From Flavobacterium sp. (GTDB lineage Bacteria; Bacteroidota; Bacteroidia; Flavobacteriales; Flavobacteriaceae), in NCBI GenBank assembly GCA_014379405.1, contig JACMLU010000012.1:124001-188000 (forward strand): a DNA stretch of 64,000 bases, given 5' to 3'. Below the pieces are notes generated by a model. The model did not search any database. It saw only the letters and a program-made list of their open reading frames with translations, and was not told where the DNA came from. This document shows, in pieces, positions 51,559 to 61,592 of the stretch. Both the position numbers and the translations under genes were made by a program. Numbering within the stretch: position 1 is the first letter of the stretch; each line of letters starts with the position of its first letter.

Positions 51559-54500
51559 ATGAGTCTATCCACCACAAGTATAAGAAGACCTGTTTTAACA
51601 ATAGTTTTGAATCTTCTAATCGTATTATTCGGTTTGATTGGATACAGTTTTTTGGGAGTTCGAGAATTCCCTTCGATTGATCCTGCGCAAGTTTCGATTA
51701 AAACCAGCTACACTGGAGCCAATTCGGATATTATTGAATCTCAAATTACTGAACCGCTCGAAAAAGCTGTAAATGCTATAGATGGTATTCGAAATATAAC
51801 TTCTTCGAGTAATCAAGGTAGTAGCAATATTACTATCGAATTTAATTTAGACAAAGACCTTGAAAGTGCTGCAAACGATGTTCGTGACAAGGTTTCACAA
51901 GCGGTTCGAAATTTACCCAAAGACATTGATGCTCCTCCCGTAGTTTCTAAAGCAGATGCCGATAGTGAATCCATTATTTCGATGACGCTTCAAAGTGATA
52001 CAAGAAGCTCTTTGGAATTAAGCGATTATGCCGAAAATGTTATTTCTCAACGATTAGAAACTATTCCAGGCGTTAGTGGCGTTCAAATTTGGGGACAAAA
52101 ACGCTATGCGATGCGTTTGTGGATTGATCCAATAAAATTAGCTGCTTATGGCTGTACTGTTTCCGAAGTTCGAGATGCTTTAACTGCACAAAATGTGGAA
52201 TTACCATCAGGAAAATTGACTGGTAACAATACGGAATTGACTGTAAAAACTGTTGGGAATCTATCAAAACCTGAAGAATTCAATAATATTATTATTCGTA
52301 CAGATGGAGATAAAATTGTTCGTTTTAGTGATGTAGGAAATGCTAGTTTGGGTGCTGAAAATATCGAAACGCAACTGACTCAATCAGGACTTCCAATGAT
52401 TGGTTTAGCAATTATTCCAATGCCTGGAGCTAATTATTTAGACATTTCGAAGGAATTTTATAAAAAATTCGAAGCCTTAAAAAAAGATTTACCAAAGGAC
52501 ATCAAAATATCTATTGCACTAGACAATACTATTTTCGTAAAAAGATCGGTAATTGAAGTTGCTGAAACTTTAGGGATTTCAATTCTTTTGGTAATCATTA
52601 TTATTTATTTATTTTTTAGAGATTGGGCAATCGCTTTCAGACCTTTAATCGATATTCCCGTTTCCTTAATTGCTACGTTTTTCATTATGTGGCTATTTGG
52701 ATTTTCGATTAACGTTTTAACACTTTTAGCCATCGTTTTAGCCACTGGTTTGGTGGTTGATGATGGAATCGTGGTTACCGAAAATATCTTCAAAAAAGTC
52801 GAAGAAGGAATGTCGCCAATTGAAGCGGCAATAAAAGGTTCTAACGAAATTTTCTATGCCGTAATTTCGATTTCGGTAACATTGGCTGCGGTATTTTTAC
52901 CTGTAATTTTCTTGGAAGGTTTTGTAGGGAGACTATTCCGAGAATTTGGGGTCGTTATTGGTGCTGCCGTATTAATTTCCGCATTTGTATCATTGACTTT
53001 AACACCAATGTTGAATGCCTATTTGATGAAAGGTGGCGAGCAGAAAAAATCTAAATTTTATATTAGGACAGAACCATTCTTCGAAAAATTAAACAGCGGT
53101 TATGCAGATTCGCTGAAACGTTTTATGAATAAAAAATGGATTAGTTTTCCTATTATAATTAGTTGTTTTGGAATAATTTATTTGTTCTTTACTATTCTTC
53201 CAAAAGAAACGGCTCCTTATGACGATCGTAGTGCAGTAACATTGCGTATGGCTACTCCTGAAGGATCATCGTATGAATACACTGATCGTTTTATGCAGGA
53301 GATTTCGAAATTGGTCGATGATTCTATACCAGAGAAAAAAGTAAGTTTGGTAATTACTTCGCCAGGATTTAGTTCTAACACCGTTAATAGTGGTTTTGTT
53401 AGAATTGCATTAAAAGATGTTGGCGAAAGAAAAGCATCTCAAAAAGACATAGCAGATAAGTTGACCAAATGGACCAAACGATATCCAAACGCTAAAACAT
53501 CCGTTAATCAGCAACCTACAATTGCCGTAAACAGACGGGGTGGTTTACCAATTCAGTACATTATTCAGGCTCCAACTTTTGAAAAACTTCGAGAAAAAAT
53601 TCCGGTTTTTATGGAGGAAGTGGGCAAAAGTGATGTCTTTTCAACTACTGATGTAAATTTAAAATTTAATAAACCTGAAATAAATGTAACTATCGACCGT
53701 GCGAAAGCTGAAAGTTTAGGAATTTCGATTATTGATATTGCACAAACTTTACAACTTTCATTAAGTGGTCAACGTTTTGGTTATTTCATCAGAAATGGAA
53801 AACAATATCAGGTTATTGGACAATTTGATCAAAAGGACCGTTCAAAACCATTGGATTTAACTTCGATGTTTGTAAAAAATAATAAAGGTGAATTGATTCA
53901 AATGGATAACGTTGTGAATGTAGAGGAACAAAGTAACCCTCCACAATTGTACCACAATAATCGTTATATGTCAGCAACAGTTTCTGCGGGACTTGCTCCA
54001 GGAAAAAGTATGAGCGACGGAATTGATGCTATGAATGAAATAAAAACCAAAGTGTTGGACGACACATTCACTACAGATTTAGGCGGAGAATCCAGAGATT
54101 TTGTCGAAAGTAGTTCGAATACTTCTTTCGCATTTGGATTGGCATTATTATTAATATTCCTGATTTTGGCAGCACAATTCGAAAGTTTTATTGATCCATT
54201 AATCATCATTTTGACCGTGCCAATGGCAGTTGCTGGAGCTTTGTTTTCCTTATGGTTGTTTGGTCAAACCTGGAATATTTTTAGCCAAATTGGAACCGTA
54301 ATGCTTATTGGACTGGTAACTAAAAATGGAATTTTGATTGTAGAATTTGCCAATCAATTACGAGAAAAAGGAAAATCTAAATACGATGCCATTATGGAAG
54401 CTTCCGAAGCTCGGTTACGTCCAATTTTGATGACAAGTTTAGCTATTGCTTTAGGAGCGCTACCAATTGCAATGTCGCTTGGAGCAGCTTCTACCAGTAG

Positions 54501-54657
54501 AATTGGAATGGGAGTTGTCATCGTTGGAGGAACTATTTTTTCGCTGGCATTGACGCTTTTTGTAATTCCTGCCATTTATTTAATGTGGTCAAAAGCCCGA
54601 AAACATTATCCCGAATTTGACCATATTGAAGAATATGAAAAAGAAAGTAAATCGTAG
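51559..54657 (+). CDS. RND efflux pump (HAE1-type inner-membrane transporter)
   Basis: A 1032-residue proton-driven transporter, the full length of the AcrB/MexB group. The N terminus MSLSTTSIRRPVLTIVLNLL is the typical first helix; two large periplasmic loops lie after helices 1 and 7; the helix 4 motif ATGLVVDDGIVVTENIF contains the paired aspartates of the proton relay. Helix 10-11 shows VMLIGLVTKNGILIVEFANQL with the conserved lysine. Substrates could be drugs, dyes, bile-like compounds or hydrophobic metabolites; heavy-metal type motifs are absent. TolC-family gene follows. Confidence 0.94.
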   Translation: MSLSTTSIRRPVLTIVLNLLIVLFGLIGYSFLGVREFPSIDPAQVSIKTSYTGANSDIIESQITEPLEKAVNAIDGIRNITSSSNQGSSNITIEFNLDKDLESAANDVRDKVSQAVRNLPKDIDAPPVVSKADADSESIISMTLQSDTRSSLELSDYAENVISQRLETIPGVSGVQIWGQKRYAMRLWIDPIKLAAYGCTVSEVRDALTAQNVELPSGKLTGNNTELTVKTVGNLSKPEEFNNIIIRTDGDKIVRFSDVGNASLGAENIETQLTQSGLPMIGLAIIPMPGANYLDISKEFYKKFEALKKDLPKDIKISIALDNTIFVKRSVIEVAETLGISILLVIIIIYLFFRDWAIAFRPLIDIPVSLIATFFIMWLFGFSINVLTLLAIVLATGLVVDDGIVVTENIFKKVEEGMSPIEAAIKGSNEIFYAVISISVTLAAVFLPVIFLEGFVGRLFREFGVVIGAAVLISAFVSLTLTPMLNAYLMKGGEQKKSKFYIRTEPFFEKLNSGYADSLKRFMNKKWISFPIIISCFGIIYLFFTILPKETAPYDDRSAVTLRMATPEGSSYEYTDRFMQEISKLVDDSIPEKKVSLVITSPGFSSNTVNSGFVRIALKDVGERKASQKDIADKLTKWTKRYPNAKTSVNQQPTIAVNRRGGLPIQYIIQAPTFEKLREKIPVFMEEVGKSDVFSTTDVNLKFNKPEINVTIDRAKAESLGISIIDIAQTLQLSLSGQRFGYFIRNGKQYQVIGQFDQKDRSKPLDLTSMFVKNNKGELIQMDNVVNVEEQSNPPQLYHNNRYMSATVSAGLAPGKSMSDGIDAMNEIKTKVLDDTFTTDLGGESRDFVESSSNTSFAFGLALLLIFLILAAQFESFIDPLIIILTVPMAVAGALFSLWLFGQTWNIFSQIGTVMLIGLVTKNGILIVEFANQLREKGKSKYDAIMEASEARLRPILMTSLAIALGALPIAMSLGAASTSRIGMGVVIVGGTIFSLALTLFVIPAIYLMWSKARKHYPEFDHIEEYEKESKS

Positions 54658-54667
54658 ATTTTAATTT

Positions 54668-54708
54668 AACAAAACCCGACAGGTTTTAAAAACCTGTCGG
54701 GTTTTGTT
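54668..54708. terminator. Strong palindrome between pump and TolC genes
   Basis: A perfect stem of about 19 bp: AAAACCCGACAGGTTT with AAACCTGTCGGGTTTT, loop of a few A residues, ending in T. It lies between two genes that should be co-expressed. A related sequence is at 2266-2294. It may act as a partial terminator or mRNA-stabilising hairpin. Confidence 0.7.
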
Positions 54709-54733
54709 GAAAACTCACAGAATAATTCATTTT

Positions 54734-56044
54734 ATGAAAACTAAAAACACATTAAGAAGTCTCGTTTTATTTCTGTTTTGCATAACAAAAACTAATGCTC
54801 AAGAAGTTTTGACGATCGAAAATGCCCTGAAAATAGCATTGGAAAACAACTTTGAAATAAAAATGGCTTCCAATAATTTGACTATTGACAAAACCAATGT
54901 AGCCCCTGGAAATGCGGGAATGTTACCCAAAGTTACCGCAACTTTGGTCGATGCCAATAGCATTCAAAACAGCTCGCAAACCCGACAAGACGGGACGGTT
55001 ACGGCTCTTGATAATGCCAAAAATAATTCCTTGAATTACGGCGTTGGATTGGATTGGACGGTTTTTGATGGTTTCAAAATGTTTACCAAATTAGATCAAT
55101 TAAAAGAATTACAAAAATTAGGAGAAGCCCAATTAAAACGTACCATTATACTGAAAATCAGCGCCGTGAATGCTGTTTATTTTGATTTGGTGCAGCAGCA
55201 ACAACAATTGGCGGCTTTAGATACCACCATCGTGATTTCGACCCAAAGATTGACATTGGCACAAAATCGTTTTAACATTGGGAAAGCTTCTAAATTGGAA
55301 GTTTTGAATGCCCAAGTAGATTTAAACACAGACAAAGTAACTCTTTTGCGTCAAAAAGAATCCTACGCTAATCAAAAAGTAGTCTTGAATCAAATTTTGG
55401 CCAGAGATTCCAAAGTCGATTTTAAAGTAGTGGACGAAGTTACGGTTGACGATAAATTAGTACTAGCTGAATTAATGGCGTTGGCTGAAAAGCAAAATCC
55501 ACAATTGGAATCTGAAATCATAAACAAAAGGGTTTCCGAATTACAATTGAAACAAATTAAGGGTGAACGCTATCCCACTTTAAACTTGACTTCGGGATAT
55601 AATTTTTTCGAAAGCCAATCTAGTCTGGGTTTTACCTCGGAATCTTCGGCTCGCGGGCTCAATTATGGTTTTAGGGCTTCTTTAAACGTTTTTGATGGTT
55701 TAGCTCAAAATCGTAACGAAAAAATAGCAAAAATTCAAATTGAGAATTCTAAAATTGCTATCGAACAACAAAGCCTTTTGCTAAATTCCGAATTAACAAT
55801 GGCTTTTCAAACCTATTTGACCAACTTGGAATTGATTGATTTAGAAGAAAAAAACGAAACCATTGCCAAACAAAATCTAAGTATTACGGTTGACAAATTT
55901 CGCATTGGGACAATAACAACATTAGAATTTAGAGTGGCGCAATTGAATTACATCAATGCAAAAGTACGCTACAGCAATGCTCAATTTCAGGCCAAATTAT
56001 CTGAAATTGCCTTAAAAGAATTGGCTGGAAATATGAGTTTTTAG
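54734..56044 (+). CDS. TolC-family outer-membrane efflux channel
   Basis: From ATG 54734 (MKTKNTLRSLVLFLFCITKTNAQ) the product has 436 residues; the earlier in-frame ATG lies in the hairpin. It is an exported OEP-family protein. After the signal peptide, LTIENALKIALENNFEIKMAS is the conserved start, and two repeats of coiled-coil helices follow (LKRTIILKISAVNAVYFDLV, ELTMAFQTYLTNLELIDLEE), each with the beta strands between. It completes the tripartite efflux system with the two genes upstream. Trimer formation across the periplasm is inferred from the family. Confidence 0.9.
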   Translation: MKTKNTLRSLVLFLFCITKTNAQEVLTIENALKIALENNFEIKMASNNLTIDKTNVAPGNAGMLPKVTATLVDANSIQNSSQTRQDGTVTALDNAKNNSLNYGVGLDWTVFDGFKMFTKLDQLKELQKLGEAQLKRTIILKISAVNAVYFDLVQQQQQLAALDTTIVISTQRLTLAQNRFNIGKASKLEVLNAQVDLNTDKVTLLRQKESYANQKVVLNQILARDSKVDFKVVDEVTVDDKLVLAELMALAEKQNPQLESEIINKRVSELQLKQIKGERYPTLNLTSGYNFFESQSSLGFTSESSARGLNYGFRASLNVFDGLAQNRNEKIAKIQIENSKIAIEQQSLLLNSELTMAFQTYLTNLELIDLEEKNETIAKQNLSITVDKFRIGTITTLEFRVAQLNYINAKVRYSNAQFQAKLSEIALKELAGNMSF

Positions 56045-56069
56045 TTTATTTTTGTCCAAAAAAGACAAA

Positions 56070-56933
56070 ATGATTTCATACAATCCTAAAATTTGGTTCA
56101 CTTATATTATTCGTTTTCAAAAATCGGATACTATTAGGGAATTATTGCCCGTATTGTTTTTGATTGCTTTTTATTCAGGCATTGTTGCTTATTTAGAAAT
56201 TGAATATTTCAAATTAACAGAAACCAGTCCTCTCAAAAACCTTTCTGTGATTCATACAACATTGGGTTTTGTCATCTCTTTATTATTAGCCTATCGAATC
56301 AATTCTGCTTACGACCGTTGGTGGGAAGGGCGCAAATTATGGGGAGCTTTGGTCAATAACAGCCGAAATTTAGCCATCAAACTTTCTGTAATACTAAAGG
56401 AGGAAAAAGATTTGGCTTATTTTAGAAAATTAATTCCCAGTTATGCTTCGATGCTAAACAAGCATTTGAAAGACGAAGAGACAAGTATGCAGTTATTTGA
56501 TCACGTTGATTTAGATTTAGATCTTCACAAACATAGACCAAATCAAATTGCCAAAATGCTGTTCCAAAAAATAAATGATTTGTATGTTTCTAAAAAAATA
56601 ACTGGAGATCAACTCATAGTTTTAAATAACGAAATACAATCTTTTACTGATATTTGCGGTGCTTGCGAGCGTATCAAAAACACGCCAATTCCCTATTCTT
56701 ACAGTACTTTCATCAAAAAATTTATCCTTTTCTTTGTTTTAACACTCCCCTTTCCTTATGCTTTTACTTTAGGATATTATGTAATTCCAGTAGTGACTTT
56801 TATCTTTTTTGTTTTAGCCAGCATCGAATTAATTTCAGAAGAAATTGAAGAACCTTTTGGATATGATGATAACGACTTACCAACTACAAAAATATCGGAA
56901 AACATCAAAAAACACGTAGAGGAATTGATTTAA
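56070..56933 (+). CDS. Bestrophin family membrane protein
   Basis: A 287-residue bacterial bestrophin (UPF0187), a pentameric channel family with anion or sodium selectivity depending on the member. From ATG 56070 (MISYNPKIWFTYIIRFQKSD) the usual order is visible: IHTTLGFVISLLLAYRINSAYDRWWEGRKLWG with the hallmark SAYDRWWEGR, KNTPIPYSYSTFIKKFIL and the neck region LPFPYAFTLGYYVIP, ending EIEEPFGYDDNDLP. It is followed at a short distance by mepB. Confidence 0.92.
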   Translation: MISYNPKIWFTYIIRFQKSDTIRELLPVLFLIAFYSGIVAYLEIEYFKLTETSPLKNLSVIHTTLGFVISLLLAYRINSAYDRWWEGRKLWGALVNNSRNLAIKLSVILKEEKDLAYFRKLIPSYASMLNKHLKDEETSMQLFDHVDLDLDLHKHRPNQIAKMLFQKINDLYVSKKITGDQLIVLNNEIQSFTDICGACERIKNTPIPYSYSTFIKKFILFFVLTLPFPYAFTLGYYVIPVVTFIFFVLASIELISEEIEEPFGYDDNDLPTTKISENIKKHVEELI

Positions 56934-56956
56934 TTTTTGGAAAAAGCACAACAATT

Positions 56957-57487
56957 ATGACAAACTTAAACCCCTTTCACGGCGACTTAAAAATAGCGAA
57001 GGAATTGGTTTATGACCAATGTAATTTAAGCTTTAGCAATCTAAATTGGAATGCCGAAAGTATTGAATATGGTGCTTGTTCCTTTGAACTTGATGGCAAT
57101 AAAATTCAACATCGAGTTTCTAAAATTACACCCACAAAAACAGGTCAATTTGTAACTATTTGGAAAAGAAACCAAGACGGAATTACCGAACCATTGGATA
57201 TAAATGATGAAATAAATTTTGTCATTATTACGGCAAGAAGTGGAGATAACTTTGGGCAATTTATTTTTCCAAAAAAAGTATTGGCCGATAGAGGAATTAT
57301 AACCCAAAACGGCAAATCAGGAAAACGTGGCATTCGGGTTTATCCGCCTTGGGACATACCAAAAAGCAAGCAAGCCGAGAAAACCCAAAGCTGGCAACTA
57401 AACTATTTCTTGAACATTAAAACGGATGGTTCAACCGAACTTGGTTTGACTAAGAAATTATTGGAACCATACAATGAAAAGTACTGA
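56957..57487 (+). CDS. MepB family protein
   Basis: A 176-residue cytoplasmic protein of the MepB family, named after a gene in the S. aureus mepRAB locus whose biochemical role is unclear. The hallmark stretches are YGACSFELDGNKIQHRVSKI, KTGQFVTIWKRNQDG, GQFIFPKKVLADRGII and GKRGIRVYPPWDIP. No multidrug MATE gene is adjacent, but an RND pump lies 2 kb upstream on the same strand. It follows bestrophin after 23 bases and is probably co-transcribed. Confidence 0.88.
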   Translation: MTNLNPFHGDLKIAKELVYDQCNLSFSNLNWNAESIEYGACSFELDGNKIQHRVSKITPTKTGQFVTIWKRNQDGITEPLDINDEINFVIITARSGDNFGQFIFPKKVLADRGIITQNGKSGKRGIRVYPPWDIPKSKQAEKTQSWQLNYFLNIKTDGSTELGLTKKLLEPYNEKY

Positions 57488-57822
57488 AAAAATAATTCCG
57501 TAAACTACCATCCTCAAAACTTAAACGCTTTTAGCAAAGTGTTTAATGAAACTAATCCTTTCCAACAATCAATGCAGGACTAAAAAATCATCAAGATTAC
57601 TCATTATATTGCAAACTACAGAAAGAAGAATATACGGCGCAACATAGAATCTAAATGTTTGTAAAAAATACCAAATTGTCCTGTTTTTAAAATACAATAA
57701 GTGCTTATTTTACACTTAAACGATTTTAAAAACGATTTCAACGATTTTTATTTTTTAGTAATATCTATCGTATAATATTTACAATAAGTTTAATAAATTA
57801 TAAAATATTTCTTGTTAATATT
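57488..57822. other. A/T-rich intergenic stretch
   Basis: 335 bases with repeated ACGATTTT words near 57719-57750 and no gene. It probably contains the promoter of the following lipoprotein gene, but I cannot place it exactly. Confidence 0.5.
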
Positions 57823-58782
57823 ATGAAAAAATTCACCTTGTTATTAGTTGTTACTTTTTTTGCTTTTAGTTGTAGTAATGAGCCTTTTGCTTTAAGCACT
57901 GAATCTGTTGTCGGTACCAATTCTGCTTCCTCTGCAAAAACTGCATCAACTGCAAAGTCTGCTTCTACAGCCAGCACCAGCAACTTTTCAGATTACACTA
58001 TTGCTGTTACAGTAAGTCCTGATGGTTCGGAATGGACATACTTGATTACCAAGGTTAAAACAAATGCCAAAACCCTAAGCCACTTCATCATCAGTCTCGA
58101 TAACTGTGGAGAAAATAGTGCTACTTTTAGTGATGTTATTTCAGCTTCAGTGAATGCAATACCTACTGATCTTTCCACTATAGAAGGATCTGGAACAGGT
58201 TGCAATCCACAAGCTACTACTACCAACTTTATAAAATTTCCTGAATTTTCAGCTGCATCATCTTGGACATTGGTGATAAAGTTTGACCGTGGTTATGAAA
58301 TTTTGCAAACTGGCACTGCCTGGCTTAAAGCAGGTTCTTCTTGTAACCAAGGTGTGGTTCCTGCTCCTGGTTGTCCAAAAGAAGATCGTTGTTCTTTTTC
58401 ACAAGGCTTTTTCTTTGCAAATGGAGCAGTAAATAATGGAGCAAGTGCATTATGGGCAAACGGACTTATCATTGGTGGATTTAATTATACACAAGCTCAA
58501 GGACAATTGGCTTGGACGACCAATAACGGAAAAGGAAAGGATACTACTTTAAATGCATTCTTTCAACTTGGAGCTGTTAGATTGAGTGGAGCCGAAAGTG
58601 AAGTTGCTGCGGATGCTGCCGTTATTGATGCCTACTTTGGCGCAATAAGCACTAATGTATTTGGTACTATTGTCAACGGTGATTTTGTTCTTCCAAATTT
58701 TTCAGGTGGATATACAAAGGATCAAGTTAAAGCAGCTGGAAGTGCAATAGGAACATATATTGAAGCTAATCACTGTCTATAA
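57823..58782 (+). CDS. Putative secreted lipoprotein of unknown function
   Basis: A 319-residue protein. The signal MKKFTLLLVVTFFAFS is followed by Cys17, then a Ser/Ala/Thr/Lys-rich linker (SAKTASTAKSASTAS) that looks like a flexible surface spacer. The remainder resembles a beta-rich domain with paired cysteines (DNCGENSATF, GTGCNP, CNQGVVPAPGCPKEDRC), and CSFSQGFFFANG is followed by repeated Trp/Gly-containing strands. No family was recognised. The abundance of small and Asn/Gly residues and the cysteine pairs suit a surface-exposed or secreted protein. A hairpin terminator follows. Confidence 0.65.
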   Translation: MKKFTLLLVVTFFAFSCSNEPFALSTESVVGTNSASSAKTASTAKSASTASTSNFSDYTIAVTVSPDGSEWTYLITKVKTNAKTLSHFIISLDNCGENSATFSDVISASVNAIPTDLSTIEGSGTGCNPQATTTNFIKFPEFSAASSWTLVIKFDRGYEILQTGTAWLKAGSSCNQGVVPAPGCPKEDRCSFSQGFFFANGAVNNGASALWANGLIIGGFNYTQAQGQLAWTTNNGKGKDTTLNAFFQLGAVRLSGAESEVAADAAVIDAYFGAISTNVFGTIVNGDFVLPNFSGGYTKDQVKAAGSAIGTYIEANHCL

Positions 58783-58820
58783 TACAAGGAAAATTCCAAT
58801 ACAAATTATTAATAAATAAG

Positions 58821-58855
58821 CCGTCTCACAATTAAAAAGTGGGATGGTTTTTTTT
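58821..58855 (+). terminator. Terminator after the lipoprotein gene
   Basis: CCGTCTCAC pairs with GTGGGATGG using G-T pairs and is followed by a long T run. Confidence 0.65.
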
Positions 58856-58906
58856 ATGAATTTATTTTTTAGAAATAAACATATACCGACCAAAAAACCA
58901 AATAAA

Positions 58907-58941
58907 TTGTTTCCTACTCCAAACTGCAATCCTTATATTTG
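58907..58941 (+). promoter_or_regulatory. Putative pheT promoter (TTG, 24 bases, TATATTTG)
   Basis: TTG at 58907-58909 and TATATTTG at 58934-58941, an exact -7 match. The pheT ATG is about 105 bases downstream, leaving a leader with a possible hairpin (58968-59011). Confidence 0.55.
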
Positions 58942-59046
58942 CACTCTCATTAAAATTCTCAAATGAAATCGCCATGATTCCAAATCACAAATGGAAATAA
59001 AGAATGGCGATACCATATTCCGCTAAAAAACAAATATTATCTTCAT

Positions 59047-61467
59047 ATGAAAATATCTTACAACTGGTTAAAACAATTCATAAAAATAGACTGGAAATCC
59101 GATGAAACTGCCGCTTTATTGACCGATTTAGGTCTTGAAGTAGAAGTAGTCGAAAAATACCAATCGGTAAAAGGAGGACTCGAAGGTATTGTTGTAGGTC
59201 ACGTTCTTACTTGTGTTCCGCATCCTGATGCCGACCGTTTGAAAGTTACCACCGTAGATTTAGGCGATGGCGTTCCAGTTCAAATTGTTTGTGGAGCAGC
59301 TAATGTTGCTGCGGGACAAAAAGTACCTGTTGCCACTATTGGAACCACCTTATATGACAAAGAAGGCGTTGCTTTTCAAATCAAAAAAGGAAAAATTCGC
59401 GGACAAGAAAGTTATGGAATGATTTGTGCCGAAGACGAATTGGGTCTTGGCGAAAGTCACGAAGGAATTATGGTCTTGGACAACGCCATTGCAGCGGGAA
59501 CTTCTGCTGCTACCGTTTTCAAGATTGAAAACGACGAAGTATTCGAAATTGGATTGACTCCCAATCGTGCCGATGCTATGAGCCACTTTGGAACAGCTAG
59601 AGATTTAAGAGCAGGTTTATTGCAAACGGGTGTTAAAGTGGAATTACTTTCGCCGTCAGTGAGTAATTTTAGAGTAGACAAAAGAATCCTGAAAATCGAT
59701 GTCAGTGTCGAAAAACCCCTTTTGGCACCAAGATATTGCGGTGTGACCATTTCTGGAATAACCGTAAAACCATCCCCAGCTTGGTTGCAAAACCGATTGA
59801 AATCTATTGGATTAAATCCAAAAAACAATATTGTAGATGTTACTAATTACGTTTTACACGAATTGGGTCAACCACTTCACGCCTTTGACGCTTCAAAAAT
59901 TAATGGAAAAATAATTGTAAAAACACTTCCTGATGGAACTAAATTTACAACACTCGACGATATCGAAAGAAGCTTGCACGAAGAAGATTTGATGATTTGT
60001 GACGAAAAAGGACCTTTGTGTATCGCAGGTGTTTTTGGAGGAAAAGATTCAGGAGTTACAAACAACACCACTTCTATTTTCTTGGAAAGTGCTTATTTTA
60101 ATCCGGTGAGCATTCGAAAAAGTGCCAAAAGACACCAACTAAATACCGATGCTTCTTTCCGTTTTGAAAGAGGAATCGATCCAACCATCACGGAATATGC
60201 TTTGAAACGTGCGGCCTTGTTGATTCAAGAAGTGGCAGGTGGCGAAATCACTTCCGATATTGTTGATATTTATCCAAAGAAAATTGCTGATTTTCCAGTG
60301 GTTTTGAATTTCAATAATGTAAAGAAAATCATTGGTCAAGAATTACCCAAAGAAATCATTAAAAACATCTTGGCTTCCTTGGAAATCAAAGTAAACAGCG
60401 TTTCTGATGCTGGTCTAGGATTGACAATTCCTGCTTACCGTGTGGATGTGCAAAGAGAAATTGACGTAATCGAGGAAATTCTTCGAGTATACGGTTACAA
60501 CAACATCAAATTTTCGGATAAATTGAATGCCACGGTTTCGAATGCGCCAAGAACCGAAGATTACAAAGTGCAAAACGTAGTGGCTTCACAATTGAACTCA
60601 CAAGGTTTCCACGAAATGATGGCCAATTCCTTGACAACTTCTTCTTACGTTCAATTGTCGGAAATGCTGAAAGAAGAACACAATGTACTGATGTTGAATC
60701 CATTGAGCAATGATTTGGCTGCAATGCGACAATCGTTGTTATTCTCTGGTCTGGAAGCGATTTCGTATAACATCAATCGCAGGAATTCAGATTTGAAATT
60801 ATTCGAATTTGGAAAAACCTATCATAAATTCCCTTCTGGTTACGAAGAACAAAAGCATTTAACGATGTTCATAACCGGAAATAGAAACCAAGAAAATTGG
60901 GCAAATGCACAAAAACCTACCGATTTCTTTTTATTTAAAGGCTATGTGAATGCCGTGCTTTCGAGATTGGGAATCCAAAAAACACAAAATCTTCCCGTGA
61001 CTTCTGATGTATTTTCAGAAGGAATTGCAATTAGTTTAGGCAATGATGTTCTTGTAGAATATGGTGTCGTAAAAAAATCAATCCTGAAACATTTCGACAT
61101 CAAGCAAGAAGTTTTGTTTGCCGATTTCAATTGGGCATTGGTTTTGAAATTACTTTCCAATAAAATAAAATTCGTCGAAATTCCTAAATATCCCGAAGTT
61201 CGCAGAGATTTGTCTTTGCTACTGGATGATAACGTTAGTTTTGATGCTATATACAATCTGGCGAGACAAACTGAGAAATCATTGTTGAAAGACATCAGTT
61301 TATTTGACGTTTACCAAGGCAAAAATCTTCCTGAAGGCAAGAAATCCTATGCGGTGAGTTTCACGATTCAAGACAATACCAAAACCTTGACCGATGTTCA
61401 AATTGACAAAATTATGGGCAAGTTGCAAAAGAACTTAGAAACCGAATTGGGAGCTAGTTTGAGGTAA
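59047..61467 (+). CDS. pheT: Phenylalanine-tRNA ligase beta subunit
   Basis: The 806-residue beta subunit of the heterotetrameric synthetase. Order: MKISYNWLKQFIKIDW start; tRNA-binding OB fold (about 42-150) with VGHVLTCVPHPDADRLKVTTVD; B3/B4 editing domain with LTPNRADAMSHFGTARD; B5; the catalytic-like core; and the C-terminal FDX-ACB domain (YPEVRRDLSLLLDDNVSFD...GKKSYAVSFTIQDNTKTLTD). The partner pheS is not in the window, as often in Bacteroidetes. The leader before the start may form a hairpin that could tune expression. Confidence 0.96.
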   Translation: MKISYNWLKQFIKIDWKSDETAALLTDLGLEVEVVEKYQSVKGGLEGIVVGHVLTCVPHPDADRLKVTTVDLGDGVPVQIVCGAANVAAGQKVPVATIGTTLYDKEGVAFQIKKGKIRGQESYGMICAEDELGLGESHEGIMVLDNAIAAGTSAATVFKIENDEVFEIGLTPNRADAMSHFGTARDLRAGLLQTGVKVELLSPSVSNFRVDKRILKIDVSVEKPLLAPRYCGVTISGITVKPSPAWLQNRLKSIGLNPKNNIVDVTNYVLHELGQPLHAFDASKINGKIIVKTLPDGTKFTTLDDIERSLHEEDLMICDEKGPLCIAGVFGGKDSGVTNNTTSIFLESAYFNPVSIRKSAKRHQLNTDASFRFERGIDPTITEYALKRAALLIQEVAGGEITSDIVDIYPKKIADFPVVLNFNNVKKIIGQELPKEIIKNILASLEIKVNSVSDAGLGLTIPAYRVDVQREIDVIEEILRVYGYNNIKFSDKLNATVSNAPRTEDYKVQNVVASQLNSQGFHEMMANSLTTSSYVQLSEMLKEEHNVLMLNPLSNDLAAMRQSLLFSGLEAISYNINRRNSDLKLFEFGKTYHKFPSGYEEQKHLTMFITGNRNQENWANAQKPTDFFLFKGYVNAVLSRLGIQKTQNLPVTSDVFSEGIAISLGNDVLVEYGVVKKSILKHFDIKQEVLFADFNWALVLKLLSNKIKFVEIPKYPEVRRDLSLLLDDNVSFDAIYNLARQTEKSLLKDISLFDVYQGKNLPEGKKSYAVSFTIQDNTKTLTDVQIDKIMGKLQKNLETELGASLR

Positions 61468-61536
61468 TCTTTTGAACTATATAAGGCAATTAAGGTCATT
61501 TAAGTTTGATGCCTTTTAAAAATAATCTAAAAACAC

Positions 61537-61576
61537 AAAACTCCCAATTCTGAAATTAGAATTGGGAGTTTTTTTA
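61537..61576. terminator. Bidirectional terminator between pheT and the fasciclin gene
   Basis: AAAACTCCCAATTCT and AGAATTGGGAGTTTTT form a perfect long stem serving the convergent genes. Confidence 0.85.
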
Positions 61577-61592
61577 TAAAAAAGCTTCTTGT

